A stretch of 32,619 bases of DNA from Prolixibacteraceae bacterium (GCA_028282195.1 JANQII010000019.1:1-32619); one strand, 5' to 3'; positions 1-8,606 are shown, counted from the first letter of the stretch. Numbers and translations: made by a program. The notes: generated from the letters alone by a model not told the origin.

Positions 1-333
1 ATTTTAAGGAATTTTTGGTGCAAAGATTGTGCATTTCTGTATTTTCCTTTGGATTTCACTCTTTTTTGTATAAATCGTTCCATATTTTCTTGAATTATCC
101 CGACCTGCCTGCCGGTAGGCAAGGTAGTTCTTCTAAAATCTGAACCAATTTCTACTAAAAAATAGTTGAAACTGAGCCAAAATTTTTAATCGAACTCAGG
201 TTACTTAAAAAAACAGTTTGCCGCTTAGTCGTTCAAGTCGGCTAAGCGGGGAGCATCAGGTGCGGAAGTTTATAACTTCCAATTAAACCTTTCAGGTTTT
301 TGGAACCTGAAAGGTTTGGAGTACCCCATGTTC
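1..333. other. Non-coding left edge, downstream of the SNF2 gene
   Basis: I see no credible gene here. The stretch contains an imperfect palindrome near 103-124 (ACCTGCC/GGTAGGCA type arms) and, from 221 to 317, three consecutive palindromic modules listed separately. The SNF2 gene on the minus strand ends at 334, so the modules lie directly in its 3' flank. Confidence 0.6.
221..317. repeat. Composite palindromic element, modules C-A-B
   Basis: Three hairpin-forming modules lie in a row. Module C pairs CCGCTTAG (221-228) with CTAAGCGG (242-249). Module A is GGAAGTT-tat-AACTTCC at 264-280. Module B pairs AAACCTTTCAGGTT (285-298) with AACCTGAAAGGTTT (304-317). The same modules recur at 3336, 6357, 8785, 10267 and 18874. 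This copy sits just beyond the stop codon of the minus-strand SNF2 gene and may cap its transcript, although no long T-tract follows on that strand. Confidence 0.8.
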
Positions 334-3006
334 TTACAAAGGCATTTTAAATTTCATAATAACTTCCCCTGTTTCTTTATCGACTGTGATGGATTGATTT
401 TCAATGCCAAGATCTTTCCCTGTTGACATCTTAAACATCCCTGCCAGGAACTGCACCCCGTGGTTCATTACCTGTTCCAGTTCTTCTGTTTTGGCGGTTT
501 TGGTGCTCTCTACTGAAGAAGGTGTAACTTCGGGGGTTGCCGCTTCATTAGTTTGATCAGCCGGCGGCATATCAGGACCAATGCCTGCGGGTGTTAATCC
601 TGTTTCCTGCTTTTCACCGGAAATGGCAAATTCCTTCACCTCCTCTTCTTCTACCGGCTCTTCTGTTTCTATAAATGTAGCTTGCCCGTTGCCATCTATA
701 AATTCTTCAAGTTGTTGGATAAATTGTGAACGTCCTTTGGTACTAAAATCAACAAAATCCACGGAGGTGTTTTTATCAAGGACACCATCAAAAAGGCTTT
801 GTTTTACCAGTAAGCCCGATGCTATTTGCTGTTCAATTGAGTTTCGTGTAATAAAATTGAAAATGGTGAGCTTGTTACTTTGCTGGCCTAACCTGTCAAT
901 GCGCCCAATGCGCTGGTTTTTCTTTGCAGGATTCCACGGGAGCTCAAAATTGATAAGGATATCCGCTACCTGGAGGTTTAAACCGGCCCCACCGGCTTCA
1001 GTTGACAAAAATACCTTATAATCTTTGTTCTCTTCGAACTTGCGAATAAGGTCACCCCTTAGTTTTACCGGTATTTTTCCATTTAGCTCAACAAAACCGA
1101 TGTTGTTTTCACGAAGCATATGGGCAATTAACTTGTGGACTTTTACCCATTCTGAGAAAATAATGATTTTCCGGTCAGTATTATGTATGTCCAGCTTTTC
1201 TAATAAAATATATTTTAACTCCTCCAGTTTTGGCGACTCGTTGGTTTCTTCATCAATCAGGTAGGTTGAATCGCATACCATGCGCATGTTTGCCAATAAC
1301 AACTGCATCCGTTTTATATCGTACGGGGTCAGGTATTTTTTACGGATAACCTGGGCCAGGCCCCGTGCATAACTGGCGTGGTAGTCAGCCTGTAAGGGTG
1401 ACAATTCCAAGGGTATGTTGATTTGCTGTAAGTTTGGCAACTGGTCGATCACTTTCCTTTTTTCACGTCTGATCAATACTTTTTCAAGCTTTTTGTTGAG
1501 GCTTTTCAGGTTGTAATAGCCGTTGATTTTATTGTGCTTCTCAGGGTCAAAAAGGCAGTGTTGATACGAGAACTCCCATAATGGGCCCAAAAAGGATGGA
1601 TCAAGAATGCCCATGATGGAAAAAATATCAATGAGTTTATTTTCGATAGGGGTTCCGGTGATCACCAGTTTGTGTTTGGCATTTAAACGTTTTAAGGATG
1701 ATGCTGTTTTGGTTTCATAGTTTTTTGCCCGCTGGGCCTCATCCAGGATCAGGAAATCAATTCCTGCTTTGTTGATCGCAACCTGGTCGCGCAGGATGGT
1801 TTCATAATTCACAATGAAAAAGTAATGCCCGGGGTCGAAATACTGCACCGCACGTTCATCAGGTGTACCCTCTACAACCAATGCCTTCTCAGGGGTGAAT
1901 TTTTCGATTTCCTTTTTCCATTGTTCTTTTAACGAGGCAGGGCAAACAACCAGTGTGCGCTTAAAGTTAAAAACTTCTTTTTTCAGGATTGCAGCCCCAA
2001 TAGCTTGCAAAGTTTTCCCCAGTCCCATTTCATCGGCAATAATCGCTGATTTAAGGAAAAGAGCAAAACGGATACCTTCCTTTTGGTAATCAAAGAGTTC
2101 GGCGTTTATAGGACTGAAATCCGGTTCATGGGTTTCTGAGAGCTTGTTCAGCATCTGGTTTTCGAATGCCGTTTCTATTCTTTCATTTACCTCGGGACGG
2201 ATCCTGATACGGTCGCTTTGTGCAGTTTCCTCCAAAAAGTTAAGGAAGGATGTCATTTCGGAATCTTCAATAAAATTTGAATTTTTGAAATACCGGGTAA
2301 TCAGGAGTTGTTCCTCTAATGGCATTTCATGTGGATAGAACCAACTGATTTTGTAATCGTTTAGCGGATCGCAATAAATCTCAATAAAAGGAAATACGTT
2401 GGATAGTTTATTGTAAAGCTGTTTATTCTCTTTTAAAGCCTTATAGGCATACATAATATGTTTGGTTGTGCCTAGCTTGTTGTACCTGGCATCCATACTG
2501 TCGCTATACCCGGTTTCGTTTTCGAAATCACGGAGGAATAGTTTGTATTTTATACCTTTTTCATTGGTTAAAATATGGTCGCCGTAAATATTATCAGCCC
2601 AACGGATATGGTACCCTGCCTTTTCAGCTTTCTGCTTCCGCTCATTTAATACCCGTTGTATCATTCCTTCCCGCGTGTATTTTTTATGCTCCAGCTGGTC
2701 TTTATGAAAAGGAAGTTGCAATTCATTTTCTACCTGTAAAAGACAGGCATAGGAATACCTGTCCCAGCCATAGGCTTTCCCCTCTGAGAAAGGGGTAATA
2801 CATCCCTCGTTATCGATATTAATGGATATTGCTTTTACAGGATCAGCGTTTCTGCTACTTACAACCAATTCATATTTTACCAATGATTGCGATAGGATTT
2901 GGCAAGCACTATTGTTAAAAAGGATCTCTCCAAATGCAAGCTCATCTTTATTTAAATGTGTCCGTATTTTTTCAATCTGTTTTGTTATGAATACTGGTAA
3001 TTCCAT
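334..3006 (-). CDS. SWI2/SNF2-family DEAD/DEAH helicase-like ATPase
   Basis: An 890-residue cytoplasmic protein predicted to be an ATP-driven double-stranded DNA translocase. About 300 N-terminal residues have no family I can name. The SNF2 core follows: Walker A in DEMGLGKT (about 325-332), the DEAQ box (422-425), GTPIENK (451-457), the helicase C-terminal motif STEAGGAGLNLQ (about 668-679) and motif VI QRIGRIDRLGQQ (698-709). The final 130 residues are an acidic, proline/threonine-rich linker and a small C-terminal segment. In family members the arginines of QRxGRxxR complete the ATP site. Relatives include RapA-like remodelers and SNF2 proteins paired with SWIM zinc-finger or restriction partners. 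No such partner is seen here, so this is an orphan. The ATG at 3006 is the only sensible start. Confidence 0.93.
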   Translation of the reverse strand: MELPVFITKQIEKIRTHLNKDELAFGEILFNNSACQILSQSLVKYELVVSSRNADPVKAISINIDNEGCITPFSEGKAYGWDRYSYACLLQVENELQLPFHKDQLEHKKYTREGMIQRVLNERKQKAEKAGYHIRWADNIYGDHILTNEKGIKYKLFLRDFENETGYSDSMDARYNKLGTTKHIMYAYKALKENKQLYNKLSNVFPFIEIYCDPLNDYKISWFYPHEMPLEEQLLITRYFKNSNFIEDSEMTSFLNFLEETAQSDRIRIRPEVNERIETAFENQMLNKLSETHEPDFSPINAELFDYQKEGIRFALFLKSAIIADEMGLGKTLQAIGAAILKKEVFNFKRTLVVCPASLKEQWKKEIEKFTPEKALVVEGTPDERAVQYFDPGHYFFIVNYETILRDQVAINKAGIDFLILDEAQRAKNYETKTASSLKRLNAKHKLVITGTPIENKLIDIFSIMGILDPSFLGPLWEFSYQHCLFDPEKHNKINGYYNLKSLNKKLEKVLIRREKRKVIDQLPNLQQINIPLELSPLQADYHASYARGLAQVIRKKYLTPYDIKRMQLLLANMRMVCDSTYLIDEETNESPKLEELKYILLEKLDIHNTDRKIIIFSEWVKVHKLIAHMLRENNIGFVELNGKIPVKLRGDLIRKFEENKDYKVFLSTEAGGAGLNLQVADILINFELPWNPAKKNQRIGRIDRLGQQSNKLTIFNFITRNSIEQQIASGLLVKQSLFDGVLDKNTSVDFVDFSTKGRSQFIQQLEEFIDGNGQATFIETEEPVEEEEVKEFAISGEKQETGLTPAGIGPDMPPADQTNEAATPEVTPSSVESTKTAKTEELEQVMNHGVQFLAGMFKMSTGKDLGIENQSITVDKETGEVIMKFKMPL

Positions 3007-3493
3007 GGTATTTTGTTTATGTCAGAATAATTGCCTGAAAATACTTGAATTGTTTTTGAATATCAATTTGCTTTCGAGGGAATTGTTAACAATTAATCAA
3101 GAACTTTTTGGCACGGAAATTTCCAGCTTCTGAAAAATTAATTTTCGATTATGCCTGTTCGCGCCTCGGTTTATTTATTTGGCATTGATAGGTTCATATT
3201 TATTTATTTCATTGGTTTTCATCGGATTATTTAACCGTACGAGTGCGCTAAAGGGTGGCTTGGGGCAATGATTATTTTGCAAAATGTTAAGATCAACCCA
3301 AAACTCACGTTAAATTATCATTTTAATGTCAAAACAACCTTTCAAGGTTTTAAAACCTGAAAGGTCTGGGCTCTCTGCATTTTGCATAATGGAGTAGGGA
3401 TTCTTTTTACAATTCAGTGTCTCCCATTCCCAAATTCCCCCTCTCTTCTTTCAAAATATTTAGTATTTTTGAATAAAGCCCAAATGTCAATTA
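3007..3493. other. Intergenic region between divergent SNF2 and kinase genes
   Basis: No gene is supported here. It must hold the promoters of both divergent genes. Visible items are a perfect 12-bp palindrome ATTTTGCAAAAT (3274-3285), a degenerate copy of palindromic module B (3336-3365, arms AACCTTTCAAGGTTTT and AACCTGAAAGGT), and a -7 type TATTTTTG element (3464-3471) just before the kinase gene. Confidence 0.6.
3464..3471 (+). promoter_or_regulatory. Putative Bacteroidota -7 element for the kinase gene
   Basis: TATTTTTG matches the Bacteroidota housekeeping sigma -7 consensus TAnnTTTG and lies 22 bp before the ATG at 3494. No convincing -33 TTG is seen at the expected distance, so this is a partial match. 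Confidence 0.35.
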
Positions 3494-5557
3494 ATGAAGC
3501 GGTTTATCACTTCAATATGGATACTTGCATTTGTTATTGCCGTTCCGATAATCCTGGTTTTACCTGACTTTTTTGAAAAATATTTGCTTGAACTTGAGAA
3601 AGCCGGTTTCGCTGGGAATTTGAACAATAACCCTAAAGTTTATTTTGAAGATCTGGATGCCGACGGACAACTGGAACAAATAGAGTCGTTCAGGCAGCCT
3701 CAGGCAAATGCGTTCTCATTCCAGTATTTTGGAGCCGATGGTGGAATGATAGATCAGGTTAACTTTCCGGGTGTTTATGATTCAAGGACTGACCGGTTGT
3801 ATTTTGCGGATGCTGATAAAGAAGGGCACAAGGAAGTTTATGCCTTTTCGTTCGAAAATGACAGTTTAATTTTGCGATGGATCCAGCTTACGCCCAAAGA
3901 AGGGGGGTTTCACCGCCTGCCAATTTGTGAGCTCCGTACCTATCGGGATAGTTTATACGATTATACAATTGGGGATGTGCATTGTTTGGATATAGATAAT
4001 GACGAACAAAAAGAACTGGTATTTGCCATTACAGGTGGGTATTCAATAGTACCAAGGCAGATTTTCAAGGTGGATATTGTTAATCGAAAAGTTTACCAAT
4101 CAGAAAATACAGGGTGCGCAAATACGATTTTAAAATTTGCTGACCTAAATGGTGACGGCAAGCTTGAAATTATTGGGGAGGGTGAGGTTCCTCCGATACG
4201 CGAAGAAATGAATTTGCCATTTAATAAACCTGCCCCTTATTTAAAGGTGCTGGATGCTGACCTAAACTATTTTTTCCCCCCAATAAAGTTTTATTCGGGC
4301 ATACAGGGCATGACAAGGACTTTCATTGTACAGAATAACCAGGGAAAAGAATTACTGTGTGCATTTCTTTCTTCAAGTTCAGAATGCCCCCCTCTGGTCG
4401 TTTACCGCATAAACCCGGAAGGTGAAATTAAAGATTCGCTGTTGCTGTCGGTTAACGAAAAATCCCGGTATAAATCAGTATTTCAAAATGAAAAAGGAAA
4501 CTACCTGAGCCCGGTTGGCAGGGGGATTTTAGTTGAATTTGCAAGTGACCTGAAAGTTGTCGGTGAGCATGACCTTGGGTTGGGTAGCAGGGCATCTTTT
4601 TGTGGTCAGTATGATTTAAACAAAGATGGGCTTGATGAGATGTTTTTCAGGGATTATTCCGGTAAAACTTTTTACGTGTTTAGTGATCATTTTAGATGGC
4701 GCAAACAAATTAATTTTCAGGAAGTACATTATAGTCCAACAAGAATGAATTTAGGAGAGAATAAATTCTATCTTGCAAATAAAACCGGTTATAAAATATA
4801 TTCGTTTACAAAAAATCCTTTATACCTTCTTCGTTTCCCGGTTTATTTAGGAATTTATCTGCTGAGTGTACTTTTGGTTTATTCATTTCAGAAAATTATT
4901 GAAACCCGCTTAAAAGAACGTTACGAATTAAATAGCAGGCTAAATGAACTTCAAATGCGCACATTTCGCAACCAGCTTGATCCCCATTTTATTTTCAATA
5001 CATTTAATACAATTGCTTCCGTTGTAAAACAAGGACGTAACGAGGAAGCATATGGAATATTTATGAAGTTCTCAAAGTTATTCCGGTTAAATCTTGAAAA
5101 CACCGAAGATATTTTAATAAGTCTCCGGGATGAGATCGATGTAGTAAAAAACTATTTGGATATTCAACGATTTCGCTTTGGTGATCTGTTTAATTATGAG
5201 GTAAATATTGCAAATGAATTTGATTGCCAGATCAGGATTCCAAGGATGTTAATACAGGTTCATGTTGAGAATGCAATTTACCATGGTTTAAAACCTAAAA
5301 AAGAAAAAGGAAAACTTTCGGTGAATGTTTCGGGGGATAGTAAAAAGATTGAAATTGAAATAACAGACAATGGAATTGGACGAAAAAAAGCAAAAGAATT
5401 AAAAACGGGTAACACAGGCTTAGGTATTAAAACTATTTCAAAATATATTGAAGTATATAATCAACAATTCAATAAGAAGCTTAAACAAGAAATTATCGAC
5501 CTGGAAAAGAATGGAAAAGCAGTAGGAACAAAAGTGAAACTTTGCATTGTTTTATGA
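3494..5557 (+). CDS. LytS/YehU-type sensor histidine kinase with propeller-like sensor region
   Basis: A 687-residue membrane kinase. An N-terminal membrane segment (about 5-24) is followed by roughly 410 extracytoplasmic residues with repeated acidic loops of FG-GAP/VCBS style: DLDADG near 53, DIDNDE near 166, DLNGDG near 217 and DLNKDG near 374. This suggests a Ca-binding beta-propeller. A second membrane segment (about 443-465) leads into a short coiled coil and the His_kinase domain: QLDPHFIFNTFN with phospho-accepting His498, the N-box HVENAIYHGL (590-599), and the ATP lid DNGIG and GLGIKTI. Family members phosphorylate LytTR regulators, and one starts 61 bp downstream on the same strand. 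The ligand is unknown. The sensor differs from the TPR or Reg_prop sensors common in this family. Confidence 0.93.
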   Translation: MKRFITSIWILAFVIAVPIILVLPDFFEKYLLELEKAGFAGNLNNNPKVYFEDLDADGQLEQIESFRQPQANAFSFQYFGADGGMIDQVNFPGVYDSRTDRLYFADADKEGHKEVYAFSFENDSLILRWIQLTPKEGGFHRLPICELRTYRDSLYDYTIGDVHCLDIDNDEQKELVFAITGGYSIVPRQIFKVDIVNRKVYQSENTGCANTILKFADLNGDGKLEIIGEGEVPPIREEMNLPFNKPAPYLKVLDADLNYFFPPIKFYSGIQGMTRTFIVQNNQGKELLCAFLSSSSECPPLVVYRINPEGEIKDSLLLSVNEKSRYKSVFQNEKGNYLSPVGRGILVEFASDLKVVGEHDLGLGSRASFCGQYDLNKDGLDEMFFRDYSGKTFYVFSDHFRWRKQINFQEVHYSPTRMNLGENKFYLANKTGYKIYSFTKNPLYLLRFPVYLGIYLLSVLLVYSFQKIIETRLKERYELNSRLNELQMRTFRNQLDPHFIFNTFNTIASVVKQGRNEEAYGIFMKFSKLFRLNLENTEDILISLRDEIDVVKNYLDIQRFRFGDLFNYEVNIANEFDCQIRIPRMLIQVHVENAIYHGLKPKKEKGKLSVNVSGDSKKIEIEITDNGIGRKKAKELKTGNTGLGIKTISKYIEVYNQQFNKKLKQEIIDLEKNGKAVGTKVKLCIVL

Positions 5558-5581
5558 TTTATAATCGTTTTCAATTCTAAG

Positions 5582-5598
5582 AAAGATAGACTATCTTT
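5582..5598. promoter_or_regulatory. Perfect 17-bp palindrome between kinase and regulator
   Basis: AAAGATAGACTATCTTT has 8-bp perfect arms around one central base, 20 bp before the regulator ATG. It is AT-rich and lacks a following T-tract, so it reads more like a protein-binding site than a terminator. Position within the kinase-regulator gap is the only functional hint. Confidence 0.5.
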
Positions 5599-5618
5599 AA
5601 TTATAAACTACTCTTCAA

Positions 5619-6353
5619 ATGGACAGGCAAATAAATGTAATACTTGTTGATGATGAGCCGGAAGCCATTAATTATTTAAACATTTTAATTGATGAGAATT
5701 TTCCGAATGTTAAAGTACTGGCCTGTGCCTCCACTGTCAATGAAGCCATTCGAAAAACCTATCAAAAACATCCTGATTTGATATTATTAGATATAGTACT
5801 GGATGATGGTGATGGTTTTGATCTAGTAAAAGAACTGGAAGAAGAAGGACATTTACCATATATCGTTTTTGTAACAGCTTACGATAAATACGCTATTGAT
5901 GCATTTAAAGCTAACGCACTTGATTACCTGCTAAAACCTGTCGGGGCTGATGACCTGAAAAGATCCCTGGATAAATTTTACAAGCTGCACGAAAGGGAAA
6001 ACCAAAGCAAACAAATTCATAAGCTCCTGCAAACTTACTTTCCTAAACTTCGCTTCAACACCCGTAATGGGTACATCATGATAGCCCCTGATGAACTAAT
6101 CTATTGCGAGTCCGATGGAAACTATTCTACTTTATTTCTGAAAGACAATAAACAAAAAGTGGTAACCATAAACCTGAATAGGCTAAACGGTAAGTTAAAC
6201 AAGCTTGGATTTAAACGCATAAGCAGGTATAATATTATCAATGAAAAATACCTTAGCGAGGTAAACCGGGGCAGGCAGGAGTGCATTCTTTCCTGTAACA
6301 ACCAAATGATTAAATTAAAATACTCACCCAAATTCATGAATGGCATGTCATAG
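5619..6353 (+). CDS. LytTR-family response regulator
   Basis: A 244-residue cytoplasmic transcription regulator and likely partner of the upstream kinase. The receiver domain (1-120) has an intact acid pocket D11-D12, phospho-acceptor D58 in LILLDIVLDD, switch threonine T86 (VTAYD) and K106 in LLKP. A LytTR DNA-binding domain spans about 143-240, starting LRFNTRNGYI and containing ESDGNYS and FKRISRYNIIN. Family members bind pairs of 9-bp direct repeats spaced about one extra helical turn. The gene is followed by repeat modules and then a diverged duplicate at 6676. Confidence 0.95.
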   Translation: MDRQINVILVDDEPEAINYLNILIDENFPNVKVLACASTVNEAIRKTYQKHPDLILLDIVLDDGDGFDLVKELEEEGHLPYIVFVTAYDKYAIDAFKANALDYLLKPVGADDLKRSLDKFYKLHERENQSKQIHKLLQTYFPKLRFNTRNGYIMIAPDELIYCESDGNYSTLFLKDNKQKVVTINLNRLNGKLNKLGFKRISRYNIINEKYLSEVNRGRQECILSCNNQMIKLKYSPKFMNGMS

Positions 6354-6356
6354 AGT

Positions 6357-6488
6357 GTGGCGTTTTTAACCGCCTGTAAACTAAGCTCCCAGGGCGCGGC
6401 TTCAAACTTCAGGGTTCATTTTCCGCTTGGGTGCAGAAGTTTATAACTTTCAATCAAACCTTTCAGGTTTTCGAAACCTGGAAGGTTT
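6357..6488. repeat. Palindromic modules A and B between the two LytTR genes
   Basis: A degenerate module A (GGCGTTTTTAACCGCC, about 6359-6374) lies just past the first regulator's stop. A second composite copy follows: module A as GAAGTT-tat-AACTTT (6436-6450) and module B as AAACCTTTCAGGTT...AACCTGGAAGGTTT (6456-6488). The A-to-G change in the right arm of module B keeps a G-U pair in plus-strand RNA. Confidence 0.7.
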
Positions 6489-6560
6489 GTTCTGCTACGT
6501 ATATCCCCCAAAACCCAGATCCCGGATTCTCCCCTTCTCATCTTCTTCTCCCAGCTTCTT

Positions 6561-6612
6561 ATACAGTCAGGCAACATCTTCATACAGTCAGATAGTGCAT
6601 TTATACATTAAA
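6561..6612 (+). promoter_or_regulatory. Putative LytTR-binding direct repeats, 21-bp period
   Basis: ATACAGTCAG occurs at 6561-6570 and 6582-6591, exactly 21 bp apart, and a degenerate third copy ATACATTAAA lies at 6603-6612, another 21 bp on. LytTR proteins typically bind two 9-bp direct repeats separated by about 12 bp, and the AgrA-type half-site ACAGTTAAG shares ACAGT-A with these repeats. The cluster lies 64-115 bp before the ATG at 6676, a good place for an activator. The assignment is inferred from motif and spacing only. Confidence 0.5.
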
Positions 6613-6637
6613 CCATCAATTTGTTGATTGTACATCG

Positions 6638-6668
6638 TTTGGGGATTATTTTTAAGCAAATCCCCAAA
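6638..6668 (+). promoter_or_regulatory. Perfect hairpin in the leader of the second LytTR gene
   Basis: TTTGGGGATT (6638-6647) is perfectly complementary to AATCCCCAAA (6659-6668), with an 11-base loop. The right arm ends 7 bases before the ATG at 6676, where a ribosome-binding site would lie. It may control translation or serve as an operator. It could also be a terminator remnant, but a T-tract after the stem is absent. Confidence 0.5.
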
Positions 6669-6675
6669 GTATCTT

Positions 6676-7428
6676 ATGAACAAAACTTTTAGTGCTGTAA
6701 TTGTAGAGAAAGAAGATAAAGACTCTAAGCATCTTATAAAACTTATTTCGGAAGAATTATCCGGGATAAAAGTTTTATCAGCACTAAAAGATTCCTGTGC
6801 TGCTATCCGAAAAATTCATCAAAAACATCCGGATATTCTTTTTTTGGATGTTGAACTTGATAAACGTAATGCTTTTGATATTATCAATGAATTAAAAAGA
6901 GATAATCATTTACCATCAGTAGTCCTTGTTACAAAAAATAGAAAATACGCTGTAGAAGCATTTAAAGCAGGGGTAATCGATTATTTAATAAAACCGATAC
7001 AGAAAGAAGACTTAGAAAGAGTTTACAGCAAACTAATTTTTTATCATAAAAAAGATATTTATAAAGAATATCACTTCCCGAAGGTTACTGCAGAATATTA
7101 TCAAAAGCTTCGTTTTAATACCCGCTCGGGTTATATCCTGGTAGCACCTGATGAATTGATCTATTGCGAATCAGATGGCAATTATTCCGTATTACACTTA
7201 AAAAAGGAAATACGAAAAGTAATTTGTATGAACCTGAACAAGCTGACAGAAAAACTAAGCATGTACAGATTTAAACGGATTAGCCGTTATCACATCATTA
7301 ACGAAATTTTTTTAAATGAAGTAGACCGCAGCAAACAGGAGTGCACTCTTTCCTGCAATAACCAAACAATCAAATTAAAATACTCCCCTAAGTATATGAA
7401 TGGAACATCCTGGGGTGTGGGTTCCTGA
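6676..7428 (+). CDS. LytTR regulator paralogue with altered receiver acid pocket
   Basis: A 250-residue duplicate of the preceding regulator. The ATG at 6676 is preferred to an in-frame TTG at 6628 because it aligns with the paralogue's first residues. Without any gap in the alignment, the acid pocket D11-D12 of the paralogue is E11-K12 here, while phospho-acceptor D58 (FLDVELDK), T86 and K106 remain. The residue after T86, usually small, is lysine. In CheY the equivalent D13K change is known to give activation without phosphorylation. The LytTR domain (about 144-250) is far more conserved with the paralogue than the receiver, so both probably read similar DNA sites. Candidate sites and a leader hairpin lie upstream. 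I infer a constitutive or differently triggered regulator. Confidence 0.92.
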   Translation: MNKTFSAVIVEKEDKDSKHLIKLISEELSGIKVLSALKDSCAAIRKIHQKHPDILFLDVELDKRNAFDIINELKRDNHLPSVVLVTKNRKYAVEAFKAGVIDYLIKPIQKEDLERVYSKLIFYHKKDIYKEYHFPKVTAEYYQKLRFNTRSGYILVAPDELIYCESDGNYSVLHLKKEIRKVICMNLNKLTEKLSMYRFKRISRYHIINEIFLNEVDRSKQECTLSCNNQTIKLKYSPKYMNGTSWGVGS

Positions 7429-7456
7429 CGTTTCCGGGCAACTTCGAAAACTACTC

Positions 7457-8578
7457 TTACCAGTCAACCGTATGTGTAAATACGATCTCATGCTTATCAA
7501 AACGTAATTTGTAAGCTTGTTTTATGTGTGGGCAGATACAATAATTTTTTCCTTCAGGATAATATTCCCTGAATTGGAGCAAGGCTTTTACTGAAAAATT
7601 GTCGGGCTTAATTTTACATTCAAAAGCATATACCTGATTTGATTTGCCTTTAACTATAAAATCAATCTCATTTTTGTTTTTATCCTGCCAGTAAAATACC
7701 TCATTAAATTTAACTTTTAACATGTCAAGAACCAAGTGTTCCCATAATAACCCACGATCTGATTCCCTAATAGTATCCCAACCTTTTACATGCGTAACAA
7801 ATCCAGTGTCAAAAGCATATATTTTCGGACGTTTGACAATCTCTTTCTTTCCACCACCAAAATAGGGAGATATCTGGTTAATTGCATGGGCAACGCTAAG
7901 TGCTTCAATATGGGACATAACAGTTGGACGGCTTAATCCACTTTCTTTGGCAAGTGAACTAATTTCAAACGTTCCTCCGCTTTGTAAAAAAAGAAGATGA
8001 AGGAGTTTCATAAAGCCTGTCCTGTTGCGAATATCGAACAATTCCTGTATATCCCGCGCATAGTAACTGTCTATCCATTCTGAGTAGAGGGAAGGATCCT
8101 TTTCTTCTGCCAGCAAAAATTCAGGCAACCCTCCATGGAGCAGTCGTTTGTCCAGGTCATTTATATTGAAATTTTCAATAGATTCGTTCCATAAAACAGG
8201 CGGAAGGAATAGCTGGTTTTTTCTTCCTGTAAGCGAGTCCCTGAATTTTTTTGTAGCTGAAAGAGTAGACGATCCGGTGGCTAGTATTTTTAATTGAGGA
8301 AATTCATCTGCTCCAATTTTTAAAACAGTACTGGGATCAATGAGCCGATGGATTTCGTCAAAGATAATGGTTGCGTTCTTAGCTTGTGACCGAAAGAAAA
8401 ACTCAGGATCTTCAAGTTGACGCTTTACGGATGGCAGGTCACAGTTTAAATAAACAGAACCAGGCAGCATTTTGGAAAGGGTGGTTTTTCCACTTCTTCT
8501 CACTCCGGAAAGCCAGGTCACAGGTCTTGTTTCCCATGAACTATTAAATTTATTTATCCAAAAAGGACGTTGTATCAT
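7457..8578 (-). CDS. AAA_14/DUF4143-type ATPase
   Basis: A 373-residue P-loop ATPase. Walker A is GVRRSGKTTL (25-34) and Walker B is IIFDEIHR (71-78), with a TGSS sensor segment near 101-104. A winged-helix-like stretch around 205-225 (SGLSRPTVMSHIEAL) is followed by a C-terminal DUF4143-type domain carrying EIDFIV (314-319) and FECK (329-332). That is a D...ExK arrangement like PD-(D/E)XK nuclease folds. Such genes are abundant, patchily distributed orphans in Bacteroidota and archaea, and their substrate is unknown. It converges on the LytTR paralogue (28-bp gap) and diverges from a related ATPase at 9066. A TACATTTG promoter element lies upstream. Confidence 0.9.
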   Translation of the reverse strand: MIQRPFWINKFNSSWETRPVTWLSGVRRSGKTTLSKMLPGSVYLNCDLPSVKRQLEDPEFFFRSQAKNATIIFDEIHRLIDPSTVLKIGADEFPQLKILATGSSTLSATKKFRDSLTGRKNQLFLPPVLWNESIENFNINDLDKRLLHGGLPEFLLAEEKDPSLYSEWIDSYYARDIQELFDIRNRTGFMKLLHLLFLQSGGTFEISSLAKESGLSRPTVMSHIEALSVAHAINQISPYFGGGKKEIVKRPKIYAFDTGFVTHVKGWDTIRESDRGLLWEHLVLDMLKVKFNEVFYWQDKNKNEIDFIVKGKSNQVYAFECKIKPDNFSVKALLQFREYYPEGKNYCICPHIKQAYKLRFDKHEIVFTHTVDW

Positions 8579-8606
8579 CGATTCCGTATTTTACAATTAG
8601 ATAGTC

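Noticed and set aside
581-3133. Open frames on the plus strand opposite the SNF2 gene
   Set aside because: All are short, antisense to a clearly coding helicase gene, and show no recognisable domain.
3274-3285. ATTTTGCAAAAT palindrome as operator
   Set aside because: A 12-bp AT-rich palindrome in an AT-rich gap can arise by chance and nothing links it to a gene.
6628-6675. TTG start for the LytTR paralogue
   Set aside because: The extra 16 residues do not align with the sister gene and would run through the leader hairpin.
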